Shown: in pieces, positions 43,591-53,154 of the stretch | Numbering within the stretch: position 1 is the stretch's first letter | Layout: each line of letters opens with the position of its first letter | Assembly (NCBI GenBank): GCA_910587765.1 | Contig: CAJUNR010000005.1 | Coordinates: 79,014-143,013 of the forward strand | From: an uncultured Lachnospiraceae bacterium | GTDB lineage: Bacteria > Bacillota > Clostridia > Lachnospirales > Lachnospiraceae | Reading direction: 5' to 3' | DNA length: 64,000 bases | Notes under the pieces: model-generated | What the model was told of the DNA's origin: nothing | Seen by the model: the letters and a program-made list of their open reading frames with translations, nothing else | Database searches by the model: none | Program-made: the position numbers and the translations under genes

Positions 43591-43852
43591 ATTTCCTTAT
43601 ATCCTCCAATAAAAACTCATTATGAATGCTGTCATAGTCGAACAGGTCAATTTTCCGCAGCGTATCGATCTCCGACAGAGCTTCCTCCAGACGGAGAAGA
43701 TCCGCGCAGCCGTAAACGACAAAATCAATATCGCTCGTCGGCGCCGCCGCACCGGCGGCATGGGAACCGAACAGGTCCAGTCTTTTGACGCCGTATGCCT
43801 TACAGATTGCGGCGACTTTGCTGATAAGTTCCGAAACGGGCATGACATCCAT
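43571..43852 (-). CDS. HI0073-like minimal nucleotidyltransferase (MNT) of a HEPN/MNT pair
   Basis: A 93-residue protein with the active site LDLFGSHAAGAAAPTSDIDFVV (GSx10DxD pattern) and a third acidic residue in KIDLFDYD. The start is ATG 43852, preceded by GGAGGAG nine bases upstream; a TTG one codon earlier is less likely. MNT proteins transfer AMP or another nucleotide to their HEPN partner. The gene overlaps the HEPN gene by 20 bases, so production is coupled. Confidence 0.92.
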   Translation of the reverse strand: MDVMPVSELISKVAAICKAYGVKRLDLFGSHAAGAAAPTSDIDFVVYGCADLLRLEEALSEIDTLRKIDLFDYDSIHNEFLLEDIRKYGKQIY

Positions 43853-43955
43853 CAAAAACGCTCCTCCTCACTGATTCAAAACAACACTAAAATTGTAACA
43901 TACGGAAACGGGAATGTATAGCGGAATTTAGATTTCCTTTTTCGTCGGCGGACGC

Positions 43956-43984
43956 TTGTCATTCCTGATTTTTCCATATATAAT
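43956..43984 (+). promoter_or_regulatory. Promoter for the lipoprotein and vWA surface protein operon
   Basis: TTGTCA (43956-43961) and TATAAT (43979-43984) are separated by exactly 17 bases, 29 bases before the GTG start at 44013. This also rules out a longer reading frame starting at 43956. Confidence 0.8.
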
Positions 43985-44012
43985 TTTAAGAAGAAGGGGG
44001 GACAAAAACCAG

Positions 44013-44768
44013 GTGAACAAATCGTACGGTTTCAGCAGAAGTATATGTATGCTGGTGTCATCGTGCCTGGCGCTGCTTATGAGCGCATGTCAGAATACGG
44101 CGCCGCCGCCGGAGGAAACGTCTTTTGAAAAGGTTTCCGATCTGGCATATTCGGGAACGGGAAAGGAGGAACCCATCGTATATATCGAAGAGCCGGAAGG
44201 ATATCGGCCTTATCTGGTTCTTACAAACGATTACGACGGAAAGACCCTCGTTCTGAGGAAGGAACTGCTTCCCGAAGACAGGAGAATCAGTGAATATTCC
44301 GCTTATTATGAACAGAGCGAAATAGACCGTTTTTTAAACGGAGAATTCTGGGAAAGCCTGCCGGAGCACACCAGAGACCGGATTGAGGATACATCCATTG
44401 AAATTCTTGATAAAAGCTGTCTCAACCGCATCGAAGAGCGGGTAACGGCGATTTCGAGAAAAGTGTTCCTGCTGTCTTATCTGGAACTGGGCTACGACAG
44501 AAACGGTCATGTCGGGCTGGAAGGAACGCCGCTGAACTTTTTCGGGCAGTATGAAAACCGCAGAGCTTACGTTCAGGGGACGGAAACGGCCTGCAGCTGG
44601 TGGCTCCGCAGCGCAGATTCCACCTATGATTCCTGCGTGTACGCGGTAGGACCCGAGGGCGAGATCGGAAGCACGAATGCATTTGGAAAGAACGGCATCA
44701 GACCGGCTTTCTGTATAGACGGAAGCACAAAGATTATGGAAGAGGGAGGACACTATGTTCTGGAGTAA
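44013..44768 (+). CDS. Lipoprotein with a DUF6273-like domain
   Basis: A 251-residue protein starting GTG, with AAGGGGGG about ten bases upstream. Residues 1-26 are a lipoprotein signal with lipobox LMSAC (Cys26). The mature part has YEQSEIDRFLNGEFWESL, VFLLSYLELGY and later WWLRSADSTYDSCVYAVG and GIRPAFCID, the pattern of the DUF6273 family often found in clostridial surface proteins. It overlaps the gene for the vWA protein by 14 bases, so the two are translationally coupled and may work together at the cell surface. Role unknown. Confidence 0.82.
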   Translation: MNKSYGFSRSICMLVSSCLALLMSACQNTAPPPEETSFEKVSDLAYSGTGKEEPIVYIEEPEGYRPYLVLTNDYDGKTLVLRKELLPEDRRISEYSAYYEQSEIDRFLNGEFWESLPEHTRDRIEDTSIEILDKSCLNRIEERVTAISRKVFLLSYLELGYDRNGHVGLEGTPLNFFGQYENRRAYVQGTETACSWWLRSADSTYDSCVYAVGPEGEIGSTNAFGKNGIRPAFCIDGSTKIMEEGGHYVLE

Positions 44769-47700
44769 GAAGAAAACATATCACAAAGCAACCGCACTGT
44801 TCATGGCCATTCTGTTATGCTTTTCGGCAAATGTATATCCCGTAAAAGCGGCTCCTGACGCTTCGCCGGAATCCGTCCGGGATGATACATACGAAGAGAA
44901 CGCAGGACAGAAACTTCAGGACGGATCCGGGGAAATCACGGAAGAAGAGAACGAACCGGGATTCCCGGATACAGACGAAAAGGAAACAGGGGCGGATGAA
45001 ACGGCGGCGGACACCGGCGAACCTTCCGGCGGCGGCGCGGAAGAAAATGCGGGTGAAGCCTCCGGCAGCGGCGCCGGTTCGCAGCCGGTGGCCTCCGGAG
45101 AGGATACCGGCCGAACAGAGCTCCCGGCGGAAACGGTATCCGATCCCAATCCAACGCCCGAAACAGAATCTCTGCTTCAGCAGGCGGAGTTTACAGAAGA
45201 AGAAGGCGAATCCCTGTCGGTTGATGAATTGCTGGAACTGGAGCTTACAGAGGATTTTGCCGATTCGCAGACAGAGGAAGAAGAAGCGGATATGCTGGAG
45301 GCCCTGGCGTCCATGTCCTTTGATGCGGCGGAAAAGGCAAGATATACGGTTCTGGTGCTGGACTGCTCCGGGAGTATGGCGGGGAAACCGCTGACCAATC
45401 TGAAGAAAGCGGCCGTACGTTTCAGTACGCAGTTTTTTGAGGCGGACGGAACCAATTATCTCGCGGTCGTCTCCTATAATAGTTCCAGCAGAATACGATG
45501 CGGTTTTACGACTTCCCTGGAAGAGGCGGTAAAGGTGATCAACGGTCTGTCGTCCGGCGGCGGGACCAATATGTGCTCCGGACTTCAGACGGCGGAGAAT
45601 TTACTGAGCCTGGTTCCGCAAAGCGGCGCTGCGATTAAAAATATCGTCCTTCTGTCCGACGGACTTCCGGAGTCCGGAAACACCAGCAAAGACGGTCCTT
45701 ACACGAGCGATGATTACAGCCGTTATACCTATGCCAATGCAGTCTATCATAAAGCGCGAAGCCTCTGGGACGGCTGTTTCATTTATACACTGGGTTTTTT
45801 CCATGCCATTTCACCGAGTCAGATTGAATTTCCGCGCCGGTTTATGAAAGATCTGCAGAACGCGGGCTATTATGAAGTCACTGATCCGGAGCAGCTGGAG
45901 TTTGTCTTCGGCGAGATCGCCGGGGATGTGACGAAGGACAACCTGGAATTTCATTATGCCTCGGGAGAAGAGCGGGACTACAAAGCGGTCTGCCATTATA
46001 CGGATGAGTACTTTTACAAACCGTCCTGCGGAAAAGAAGCGCTGGACGGATATAACAACAGCCTCTCCACGGCATCGTTATGTCTGGCGCTGTCCGCCTT
46101 CGGGAGCAATGACGTCGGCAGCTCAAATTACAGCCAGAAATATAAGAACGTGAAAGAACTGCTGGAAAAGCTGGAATTTCATGATTTTGACAAGAACGAC
46201 TGGTTCGAGAAGAAGCCTCAGAGTGATTCCATCGGCGTGGCGGCCGCGAATAAGGAACTGACGGTGGACGGCCATCCCTATACGCTGATCGCGGTTGCGG
46301 TGCGCGGCGGCGGATACGAAAGCGAATGGGCCGGCAATTTTACACTTGGACGGAGCGGCCAGCACTACGGCTTTGCGCAGGCGAAAAATCAGGTTCTGAG
46401 CTTTCTTAAATCCTATATCAGAGAGCAGAACATTACCGGCGATATCAAGATCTGGCTCACCGGCTACAGCCGGGCGGCGGCAACCGCCAATATGACTGCC
46501 GGCGCCCTGGTGGACGGTGAAAATCTCGGCGATGTGAATCTCACAAAAGAGAATCTGTACGCCTATTGCTTTGAAACGCCCATGGGGGTTCAAAAATCGG
46601 AAATTAAAGATCCCCTGAAGTATAATAATATTTACAACATCATCAACAAAAATGATCCGGTAACGAAGGTAGCCATGTCCGCTCTGGATTTCACACGTTT
46701 CGGAAGCGACTATTTCCTTCCGGACAAGATTTCAGACGGTCAGAATTATCCGGTAAAGAAGAATGCCATGCTGGATTTTTACAATAAGATGGACAGCTTC
46801 TCCGAAACCGGCGCTTACGCGATCGATCATTTCAAAATGAAGAAGCTGGAGCTGAAATATATCCTGCCCGGAGGCGAAAGTCCCATTCAGGACGATGTAA
46901 ACAATAAGTCGATTCAGGGAGATTATCTGGATACGACGATCAATAAGCTGACCAAAGAACGGATTAAGTCCAGAGATAATTATGTAAATGAGTTTCAAAA
47001 CGGCATCCGCACAATTTTCTGCGCAGTCTACGGTACGCTCTTTCCGGACGAACCGATGACGAGGATCCGCAAATGCCTGGATCTGTTCCTCGACAAGCTG
47101 TGCCGTATGGACACATTGGGAGAAATCGCCAACGCGGCGTTCAATCCATTTTCAGGCAAATCCGTGTCCGACGTATTGGAAGGCATCATGGAGGAGGCGA
47201 TGAATGAAGCCGGAATCAACAATTACAATCCGGCCGCGCTGGCGGGCTTTGTGGGTTCGGTTGCCGATCTGGCAGTTAAATTCGTCGTCACCCATCCAAA
47301 TCTGACGATTACAGGAATCTGTAATCTGGAAACTCTGGGGGCCGCGCATTATCCGGAGCTGTGTCTGGCATGGCTGATGTCGCAGGATCCGAATTATACC
47401 GATACCCCGCTTACGTTTGACGGAAACGGCAACTACCGCGTGATACATATCAACTGTCCGATTGATGTAAATGTGTATGACAGCAGCGGACGGCTTCAGG
47501 CTTCCATTCAAAATAATATACCGCAGGACCTGGGCGATACTTCTGCAGTGGCAAGCCTGAACGAAGACGGCGAAAAGCTGATTTTCCTTCCGGCCAACGC
47601 CTCTTATTCGGTCCAACTGACGGCGACCGCGGACGGAGAACTGAATTATTCCGTAAATGAATACTCTTCCTCCGGCGATGATATCACCAGAATTATCAAT

Positions 47701-49956
47701 TATCAGGAGCTTCCTGTTCAGGATGAAGAAATAATGACCGCATCAGTTCCGGAGTATGCGGAAACGGAGCTGAACAATACGGTCAGGGGCTCAACCACCG
47801 AGTACACGCTGTCCATGCCGGACGGAAGCGAAGCGGCGCCGGATCAGGAACTGACAGGAGAGGCCGCACAGGAAGCGTACTATATGGTAACCGTATTGTC
47901 CGACTCCGAAGAGCAGGGCCTGGTATCCGGTCAGGGGGTCCGGCAGGCCGGTCATTTTGCGCAGATTGAGGCCGTGCCTGCAGAAGGATATTATTTCAAC
48001 GGCTGGTACGAAGGAGAAACACTGGTTGCCCGAGAGATCAGATACCGTTTCTGCGTGGATAAAGATATTACACTGACGGCTCATTTTACGGACGACGATT
48101 CCGCAGAAGGGGTACTGCCCGAAGATATTCCTGACGGAGGCGTTCCGCAAGGTCTCTGGGCCGCCGGGCTGGAGGACGGTTATGCTTATACCGGCCGCGC
48201 AGTCAAACCGGAAATACGTGTCTATGACTGCTATCGGCGGCTGAGAGAAGGCCGGGATTATACCCTCCGTTATAAAAACAATATCCGCGTCAACGACGCC
48301 GCGGAGCCAGAGACCGCACCGTCGATCATCATAACCGGCAGCGCAAATTACTCCGACGCAGAGATTCTGAACTTTCAGATTACTCCTCCGGATATCGGAG
48401 GAGACGCATTTGCCGCGGACGATATGGCGCTTGCGTATCAGGCAGGCAAAAAGCAGAAACCGGTACCGGTTCTTCTGTGGAACGGCAGAGCGCTGAAATA
48501 TAAAACCGATTATACCGTCACCTATGTGAATCGCTCAAAACCCGGAAACCTGCAGTCGATAGACGCAATGGGAACGTATGAGATCCGCCTGACTGGTACC
48601 GGAAATTTCACAGGAGAACGCACGGTGAAACTGACGGTATCAAATCTTCGCATGATCAGTAAAGTTACGGTGGCGAAGATTGCCGCTCAGTCCTATACCG
48701 GCAGCGCTCTGGCGCCTGCTTTGACCGTCAAAGACGGCAAAAAGAAGCTGACGGAAAACACGCATTACACCGTACGCTATGAGCATAATACGGAAGTCGG
48801 AACCGCTTATGCCGTACTCACCGGTATCGGCGGGTACGGCGGGACAAAGCGCGTTGCTTTTCCGATCACGGGCATCCCGATCAAAAATGCGCAGGTAGAA
48901 GGACTTGACAGCCAGGTTTACGGAGGCATGAATCTGGCGCCGAAACTAAGCCTGTCCATGAAAGGAAAGAATTTTCTGACGATGCTGACAGAGAATGCCG
49001 ACTATACGGTCAAATGGAAAAACAACCGGGATGCAGGCACCGCAACGGTCACGCTGACAGGAATCAACGGCTATACCGGCACTCTGAAGAAGACGTTTCG
49101 AATCCGGCCTTTTGATATTTCCGCCAATACGGACAGCCGTTTCCGTGCTGTCGTGGAACAGACATCCGTACCGTATCTGAAAGGAGGCGCAAAACCGTCT
49201 CTGAAAGTTACGTTTTTGAGAGAAAACGGAAGGATTCAGACATTAAAGGAAGGAACGGACTATACCGTCGTCTGTAAAAATAACAAGTCTGCCGCCGGCA
49301 GCGGCAAAAAGCTTCCGACCGTTATTATCCGCGGAAAGGGTAATTTCAAAGGGACGTTTCAGCCGCTGACTTACCGGATCGCGGTTCAGAATATTGGAAA
49401 TCTGACACTGACCGCTCCCGACCGGGTATATCAGGGCAGGCCAAAGGGTTATCTCACAAAAGTAACCGTTACGGATACCGACGGAAAGGCGCTGACGCCG
49501 GGAAAAGATTATAAAAAAGAACTGGAATATACTTACAGAGACAATACCGTTCTGGATGACGGTTCTCTGCGAAAGGCCGGTACGGCGATTGGAAAGGAGG
49601 ATGTCATTCCCGCAGGGACGATTATCGCGGTAAGCGTTTCGGGAAAGGGAAATTATACCGGGAGTCTGCGCGGAGAATACCGCATCACCCAGGCCGATAT
49701 CTCAAAGGCAAGGGTCAGTATACCGAGCCAGATCTACACCGGGGAAGCGATCACCCCGGATAAAAGTCAGATCACAGTCCGAACCGGACAGATCCGGCTG
49801 GCTCTGAACCAGTACGAAATTGTCGGGTATCGAAATAATGTGAAAAAAGGAACCGCCTCCGTAACCATCCGGGGCATTGACAATTACGGCGGCACCAGAG
49901 ATGTGAACTTCCGGATCCGATCAAAAGGCTTTTTCTGGTGGTGGAAAGCGAGATGA
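44755..49956 (+). CDS. Large secreted surface protein: vWA domain, lipase-like domain, YTG-repeat tail
   Basis: A 1733-residue protein. After a signal peptide (to about 33) comes an acidic, Gly/Ser-rich low-complexity linker (about 35-190). A von Willebrand A domain follows, with MIDAS DCSGSMAG near 202-209. A lipase-like alpha/beta-hydrolase region has the elbow GYSRA near 568 (usual GxSxG). An InlB/Flg_new-like beta repeat lies near 1042-1120. About seven Ig-like repeats of roughly 85 residues (YTGRAVKP, YTGSALAP, YGGMNLAP, YTGEAITP starts) fill 1138-1730. No LPXTG sorting signal is seen; the end is basic and aromatic (FFWWWKAR). GGGAGG precedes the start. Adhesion or surface binding is likely. 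Confidence 0.88.
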   Translation: MFWSKKKTYHKATALFMAILLCFSANVYPVKAAPDASPESVRDDTYEENAGQKLQDGSGEITEEENEPGFPDTDEKETGADETAADTGEPSGGGAEENAGEASGSGAGSQPVASGEDTGRTELPAETVSDPNPTPETESLLQQAEFTEEEGESLSVDELLELELTEDFADSQTEEEEADMLEALASMSFDAAEKARYTVLVLDCSGSMAGKPLTNLKKAAVRFSTQFFEADGTNYLAVVSYNSSSRIRCGFTTSLEEAVKVINGLSSGGGTNMCSGLQTAENLLSLVPQSGAAIKNIVLLSDGLPESGNTSKDGPYTSDDYSRYTYANAVYHKARSLWDGCFIYTLGFFHAISPSQIEFPRRFMKDLQNAGYYEVTDPEQLEFVFGEIAGDVTKDNLEFHYASGEERDYKAVCHYTDEYFYKPSCGKEALDGYNNSLSTASLCLALSAFGSNDVGSSNYSQKYKNVKELLEKLEFHDFDKNDWFEKKPQSDSIGVAAANKELTVDGHPYTLIAVAVRGGGYESEWAGNFTLGRSGQHYGFAQAKNQVLSFLKSYIREQNITGDIKIWLTGYSRAAATANMTAGALVDGENLGDVNLTKENLYAYCFETPMGVQKSEIKDPLKYNNIYNIINKNDPVTKVAMSALDFTRFGSDYFLPDKISDGQNYPVKKNAMLDFYNKMDSFSETGAYAIDHFKMKKLELKYILPGGESPIQDDVNNKSIQGDYLDTTINKLTKERIKSRDNYVNEFQNGIRTIFCAVYGTLFPDEPMTRIRKCLDLFLDKLCRMDTLGEIANAAFNPFSGKSVSDVLEGIMEEAMNEAGINNYNPAALAGFVGSVADLAVKFVVTHPNLTITGICNLETLGAAHYPELCLAWLMSQDPNYTDTPLTFDGNGNYRVIHINCPIDVNVYDSSGRLQASIQNNIPQDLGDTSAVASLNEDGEKLIFLPANASYSVQLTATADGELNYSVNEYSSSGDDITRIINYQELPVQDEEIMTASVPEYAETELNNTVRGSTTEYTLSMPDGSEAAPDQELTGEAAQEAYYMVTVLSDSEEQGLVSGQGVRQAGHFAQIEAVPAEGYYFNGWYEGETLVAREIRYRFCVDKDITLTAHFTDDDSAEGVLPEDIPDGGVPQGLWAAGLEDGYAYTGRAVKPEIRVYDCYRRLREGRDYTLRYKNNIRVNDAAEPETAPSIIITGSANYSDAEILNFQITPPDIGGDAFAADDMALAYQAGKKQKPVPVLLWNGRALKYKTDYTVTYVNRSKPGNLQSIDAMGTYEIRLTGTGNFTGERTVKLTVSNLRMISKVTVAKIAAQSYTGSALAPALTVKDGKKKLTENTHYTVRYEHNTEVGTAYAVLTGIGGYGGTKRVAFPITGIPIKNAQVEGLDSQVYGGMNLAPKLSLSMKGKNFLTMLTENADYTVKWKNNRDAGTATVTLTGINGYTGTLKKTFRIRPFDISANTDSRFRAVVEQTSVPYLKGGAKPSLKVTFLRENGRIQTLKEGTDYTVVCKNNKSAAGSGKKLPTVIIRGKGNFKGTFQPLTYRIAVQNIGNLTLTAPDRVYQGRPKGYLTKVTVTDTDGKALTPGKDYKKELEYTYRDNTVLDDGSLRKAGTAIGKEDVIPAGTIIAVSVSGKGNYTGSLRGEYRITQADISKARVSIPSQIYTGEAITPDKSQITVRTGQIRLALNQYEIVGYRNNVKKGTASVTIRGIDNYGGTRDVNFRIRSKGFFWWWKAR

Positions 49957-50022
49957 ATGCTCTGTAAACTTCTGTTAATTGTTGTGATTATTACTTAGAA
50001 CGTCATGTTATGAAGTGATATT

Positions 50023-50056
50023 GAACCGCCGTATGCGAAACGTCATGTACGGCGGT
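50023..50056 (+). other. Group IIC-type intron domain V-like hairpin without a reverse transcriptase
   Basis: The 34-base element has an 8-bp lower stem (CCGCCGTA at 50025-50032 with TACGGCGG at 50047-50054), the CGC triad of class C group II introns in ACCGCC, and GTGCGAGAGG after it. It is followed by a terminator. No reverse transcriptase gene is near, so it is a relic or an unrelated look-alike. Confidence 0.5.
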
Positions 50057-50060
50057 GCGA

Positions 50061-50084
50061 GAGGGGAGATTTTATCTCCCCTTT
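50061..50084 (+). terminator. Intrinsic terminator after the surface protein gene
   Basis: GGGGAGA (50062-50068) and TCTCCCC (50074-50080) form a perfect stem, extended by A61-T81, followed by TTTT. It lies directly after the domain V-like element and about 105 bases after the surface protein stop. Confidence 0.85.
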
Positions 50085-50092
50085 TGACATGT

Positions 50093-50662
50093 CTAAATGT
50101 TCAGCAGGTTGGCAATCTCAGAAAAGTTGATCAGTAAATCTTCATAGATATTGACCTTGATAACGGAATCAAAAGAATAGGGAACACTTATGATATTGCC
50201 TTCAAAGTAATTCACGGTAATGGTTTTTCTCCCTGGATCAACAATCCAGTATTCACGTACACCGGCATTTTTATAGTAATATAATTTGCGGATATAATCA
50301 TCTGCCGGATTACCGGGGGCAACAATTTCAATAATAAAATCCGGGGCGCCGTTACAGCGTTTTCCATCCAGCTTGTCTTTATCACAGATAACCATAATGT
50401 CAGGCTGAACAATTGTAAGCGGCTTGTCGGACAGCTTTACGTCGAACGGAGCGCTGAATATCTGACACGCTCCCTTTTTGTTTTTGATATAGTTGTAGAT
50501 GATATTGGACAACTCCATGGACAGGGTTTGATGTATCTGCGAAGGACTGGACATGTCATAGACAACGCCCTCAAAGACCTCTGCTCTCTTTCCTTCCGGA
50601 AGAGCCTCGTACTGCTCCAGAGTGATTGTTTCCGGCTGCGGTTGCAACGCTGGCAGCATCAT
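50093..50662 (-). CDS. Uma2-family (DUF820) putative endonuclease
   Basis: A 189-residue protein. ITLEQYEALPEG and AEVFEGVVYDMSSPS open the fold; IVQPDIMVICDKDKL and PDFIIEIVAPGN carry the PD-(D/E)XK-like acidic residues, and YYKNAGVREYWIVDP completes the family pattern. AAAGGA lies seven bases before ATG 50662. Uma2 genes are mobile and often occur singly; nuclease activity is predicted by fold but its biological role is not established. It is isolated and on the strand opposite to its neighbours. Confidence 0.92.
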   Translation of the reverse strand: MMLPALQPQPETITLEQYEALPEGKRAEVFEGVVYDMSSPSQIHQTLSMELSNIIYNYIKNKKGACQIFSAPFDVKLSDKPLTIVQPDIMVICDKDKLDGKRCNGAPDFIIEIVAPGNPADDYIRKLYYYKNAGVREYWIVDPGRKTITVNYFEGNIISVPYSFDSVIKVNIYEDLLINFSEIANLLNI

Positions 50663-50859
50663 ATACACTTCCTTTCTGGTAAATCAATTAGAAACTCCAA
50701 ATATATTTGTAAATATAATCTTATGATAAACCATGCGGGCCAAAATGAAAATACCCAAAATAAATTATCCTGTGTTTGAAACTGCCCGTTGATCTTTATA
50801 TCTCCTGCACTGTGATCATGGAGGCAGGAAAAGGTTGGGGAGCGGCACCCCTGCGGGGC

Positions 50860-50876
50860 ATAATTGCGGATTATCA
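50860..50876. promoter_or_regulatory. Second copy of the ATAATTGCGGATTATCA element
   Basis: The 17-base sequence is identical to part of the palindrome at 25156-25174. It lies 39 bases before the glycosyltransferase start at 50916, in a 253-base gap otherwise lacking clear features. The outer arm base pair is lost here, leaving a 5+5 bp repeat. Confidence 0.45.
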
Positions 50877-50915
50877 TCGGTTGACGAACCCGCAAAGGCG
50901 GAGGTTCCATCCATT

Positions 50916-52007
50916 ATGTCTGGCACGGCGAAAAAAAAGATGCTCTATATCATGGGAGTTGACTGGGACTGGATTTATCAGCGTCCGCAGATTCTGGCCG
51001 AAAAACTGGACCGGGACTTTGATGTGACCGTTGCCTTTCCGAGAAAAATCTACCGGAAACCTCCGGTACCGGATCGAAGGAGCACGGTGCGGAAACTATG
51101 CTTTCCGATTCTTCCTCTGCAGGAAAAAAACCGGATCGTCGGACTGTTCGGCCGCTGGCTCTACAAGATCATCTTCCGTGATTATCAGCAGTACGATTAT
51201 ATTTACATCGGTTATCCCCTTTACGGAAGCTGTATTCCGGAGGATTATGACGGCTGCGTTATTTATGACTGCATGGATAACCACCGCGCGATGCTGACGG
51301 CTCCGCGGCGCATACGGAGAATTGCAGAACAGGAAGAAGAGCTGGTCGGCAGATGCCGGCTGCTTCTGGTGTCGTCGGAGACGCTGCGCAGGAAAACCAA
51401 CCGGGTCGCCGGATATGACAAGGCGGTTCTTGTGCGGAACGGAACCGGGAGCTTTGTTTCCTGCCCCGTCAAAAAACCTGCCGTCAGGAAGGTCTACGAT
51501 ATCGGATACATCGGGACCATCGCGGAATGGTTTGATTACCGTCTGCTGCAGAGTTCCGCGGAGAAGAACCGGCGGATTCGCTATCATCTGATCGGGCCGG
51601 TCCTGAACCGGCCGGCGGAAAACGAAGCAATCCGGTATGAAGGAATCCTGCCTCATGACCGTCTGGCCTCCGCCGTTGAAAACTACGACTGCCTGGTCAT
51701 GCCGTTTCTGGTAAACGATATTGTCTCCTCCGTGGACCCCGTAAAACTCTATGAATACATCGCCTTCGGAAAATGCATCATCAGCGTATATTACAGTGAA
51801 CTGGAGCATTTCCGGGATTTTGTATATTTTTATCATACCGAAGAAGAATACCTCGCACTGGTAGAGGAACTGTGCCGGTCCGGATTTCCGGCAAAATACA
51901 ACGAACGGCAGCGGGCCGCATTCCTGGCCGCCAATGACTGGGAAGAACGGTACCGCATCTTGAAAAAAGCCATCGACGGCGCCCAGGCACAGCCCCGTAC
52001 CGGTTGA
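50916..52007 (+). CDS. GT4-like glycosyltransferase, first gene of the third exporter cluster
   Basis: A 363-residue GT-B enzyme. It opens MLYIMGVDWDWIYQRPQILA and contains CVIYDCMDNH, IGYIGTIAEWFDYRLL and DPVKLYEYIAFGK. The same IGYxGxxAEWxD and KFYEY motifs occur twice in the 1447-residue protein at 55376, so these three domains are relatives. The start at 50916 has GGAGG 11 bases upstream; ATG 50940 is an alternative, and the TTG at 50835 is unlikely. It lies 27 bases before wecB. It probably initiates or extends the glycan of exporter 3. Confidence 0.85.
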   Translation: MSGTAKKKMLYIMGVDWDWIYQRPQILAEKLDRDFDVTVAFPRKIYRKPPVPDRRSTVRKLCFPILPLQEKNRIVGLFGRWLYKIIFRDYQQYDYIYIGYPLYGSCIPEDYDGCVIYDCMDNHRAMLTAPRRIRRIAEQEEELVGRCRLLLVSSETLRRKTNRVAGYDKAVLVRNGTGSFVSCPVKKPAVRKVYDIGYIGTIAEWFDYRLLQSSAEKNRRIRYHLIGPVLNRPAENEAIRYEGILPHDRLASAVENYDCLVMPFLVNDIVSSVDPVKLYEYIAFGKCIISVYYSELEHFRDFVYFYHTEEEYLALVEELCRSGFPAKYNERQRAAFLAANDWEERYRILKKAIDGAQAQPRTG

Positions 52008-52034
52008 TCAGGATAAAGAAGGAAGAACGAATTT

Positions 52035-53153
52035 ATGAAAGTCATGAGTGTTTTCGGGACAAGACCGGAAGCCATAAAGATGTGTCCGCTGGTAAAAAAA
52101 CTGGAAGCGGAACCGGACATCGAAAGTATCGTCTGTCTTACCGGGCAGCACAGAGAAATGCTGCAGCAGGTGATTGATATTTTTGAGACGCCTGTGAAAT
52201 ACAATCTGGACATTATGAAAACTAGGCAGACACTGACCACCATAACGGTAAGTATCCTTGAAGAAATAGAATCCGTCCTGTCCGCGGAAAAGCCGGATCT
52301 GGTGCTTGTCCACGGTGATACCTCCACCTCCTTTGCAACTGCGCTGGCAGCGTTTTATCACCAGATTCCGGTCGGACATGTGGAAGCCGGGCTCCGGACT
52401 TATGACAAATACTCTCCCTTTCCGGAAGAGATGAACCGGAGCCTTACCGGACGGATTGCGGAGCTGCACTTTGCTCCTACGGAAAACAACCGGAAAAATC
52501 TTGCGGCCGAGGGCATTACCGGGAATGTCTTCGTGACCGGGAACACCGTGATCGACGCCTTTCAGACAACCGTCAAAAAGGATTATGTCTTTAAGGATGA
52601 AAGCATCCGCAGCCTGGACTTCCGGGGTCTGCGGTGCATCCTGATGACCGCGCACCGCAGAGAAAATCTCGGCGGGCCGCTGGAAAGCATCTGCCGTGCG
52701 GTCCGCAGAATCGTGGAGGAATTTGAGGATGTCCTTGTCGTCTATCCCGTTCATATGAATCCGGCCGTAAGGGATACGGCGGAGCGGATTCTGGGCGGAA
52801 TGGAGCGGGTGCGTCTGGTTCATCCGCTGGATGTGGAGGATATGCACAATCTGATGGCGCGGAGCTGTCTGGTCATGACCGACTCCGGGGGCATTCAGGA
52901 GGAAGCGCCTGCCTGCGGCGTACCGGTTCTGGTGCTGCGGACAGAGACGGAACGTCCGGAAGCCGTTGAGGCGGGCACCGTCAAGGTGGTCGGCGTCTGC
53001 GAAGAAGCGATCTATGAAAACGCGAAGCTGCTTCTGACGGATACGGAAGCGTACCGCCGGATGGCGCACGCGGTCAACCCGTACGGGGATGGGCATGCCT
53101 GCGAACGAATTGTGAGGCACATTCTGGAATGGAAAAAGGACGGAACAGACTGA
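52035..53153 (+). CDS. wecB: UDP-N-acetylglucosamine 2-epimerase (non-hydrolysing)
   Basis: A 372-residue protein matching WecB/MnaA across its length: MKVMSVFGTRPEAIKMCPL, CLTGQHREML, LVHGDTSTSFATALAAF, VEAGLRTYDKYSPFPEEMNR, and the C-terminal GGIQEEAPACGVPVLVLR followed by ERPEA. It interconverts UDP-GlcNAc and UDP-ManNAc in the cytoplasm. The product feeds linkage units or repeat units of wall polymers, so the glycan of exporter 3 may contain ManNAc. The stop is one base before the permease start, showing close coupling. Confidence 0.97.
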   Translation: MKVMSVFGTRPEAIKMCPLVKKLEAEPDIESIVCLTGQHREMLQQVIDIFETPVKYNLDIMKTRQTLTTITVSILEEIESVLSAEKPDLVLVHGDTSTSFATALAAFYHQIPVGHVEAGLRTYDKYSPFPEEMNRSLTGRIAELHFAPTENNRKNLAAEGITGNVFVTGNTVIDAFQTTVKKDYVFKDESIRSLDFRGLRCILMTAHRRENLGGPLESICRAVRRIVEEFEDVLVVYPVHMNPAVRDTAERILGGMERVRLVHPLDVEDMHNLMARSCLVMTDSGGIQEEAPACGVPVLVLRTETERPEAVEAGTVKVVGVCEEAIYENAKLLLTDTEAYRRMAHAVNPYGDGHACERIVRHILEWKKDGTD

Positions 53154-53154
53154 G

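Noticed and set aside
43996..44001. G6 run before the lipoprotein start as a phase-variation tract
   Set aside because: Six bases is short and it forms part of the ribosome site; no reason to expect frequent slippage.
52008..53120. Minus-strand open frame of 370 codons
   Set aside because: Mirror frame of wecB, which is conserved along its full length on the plus strand.
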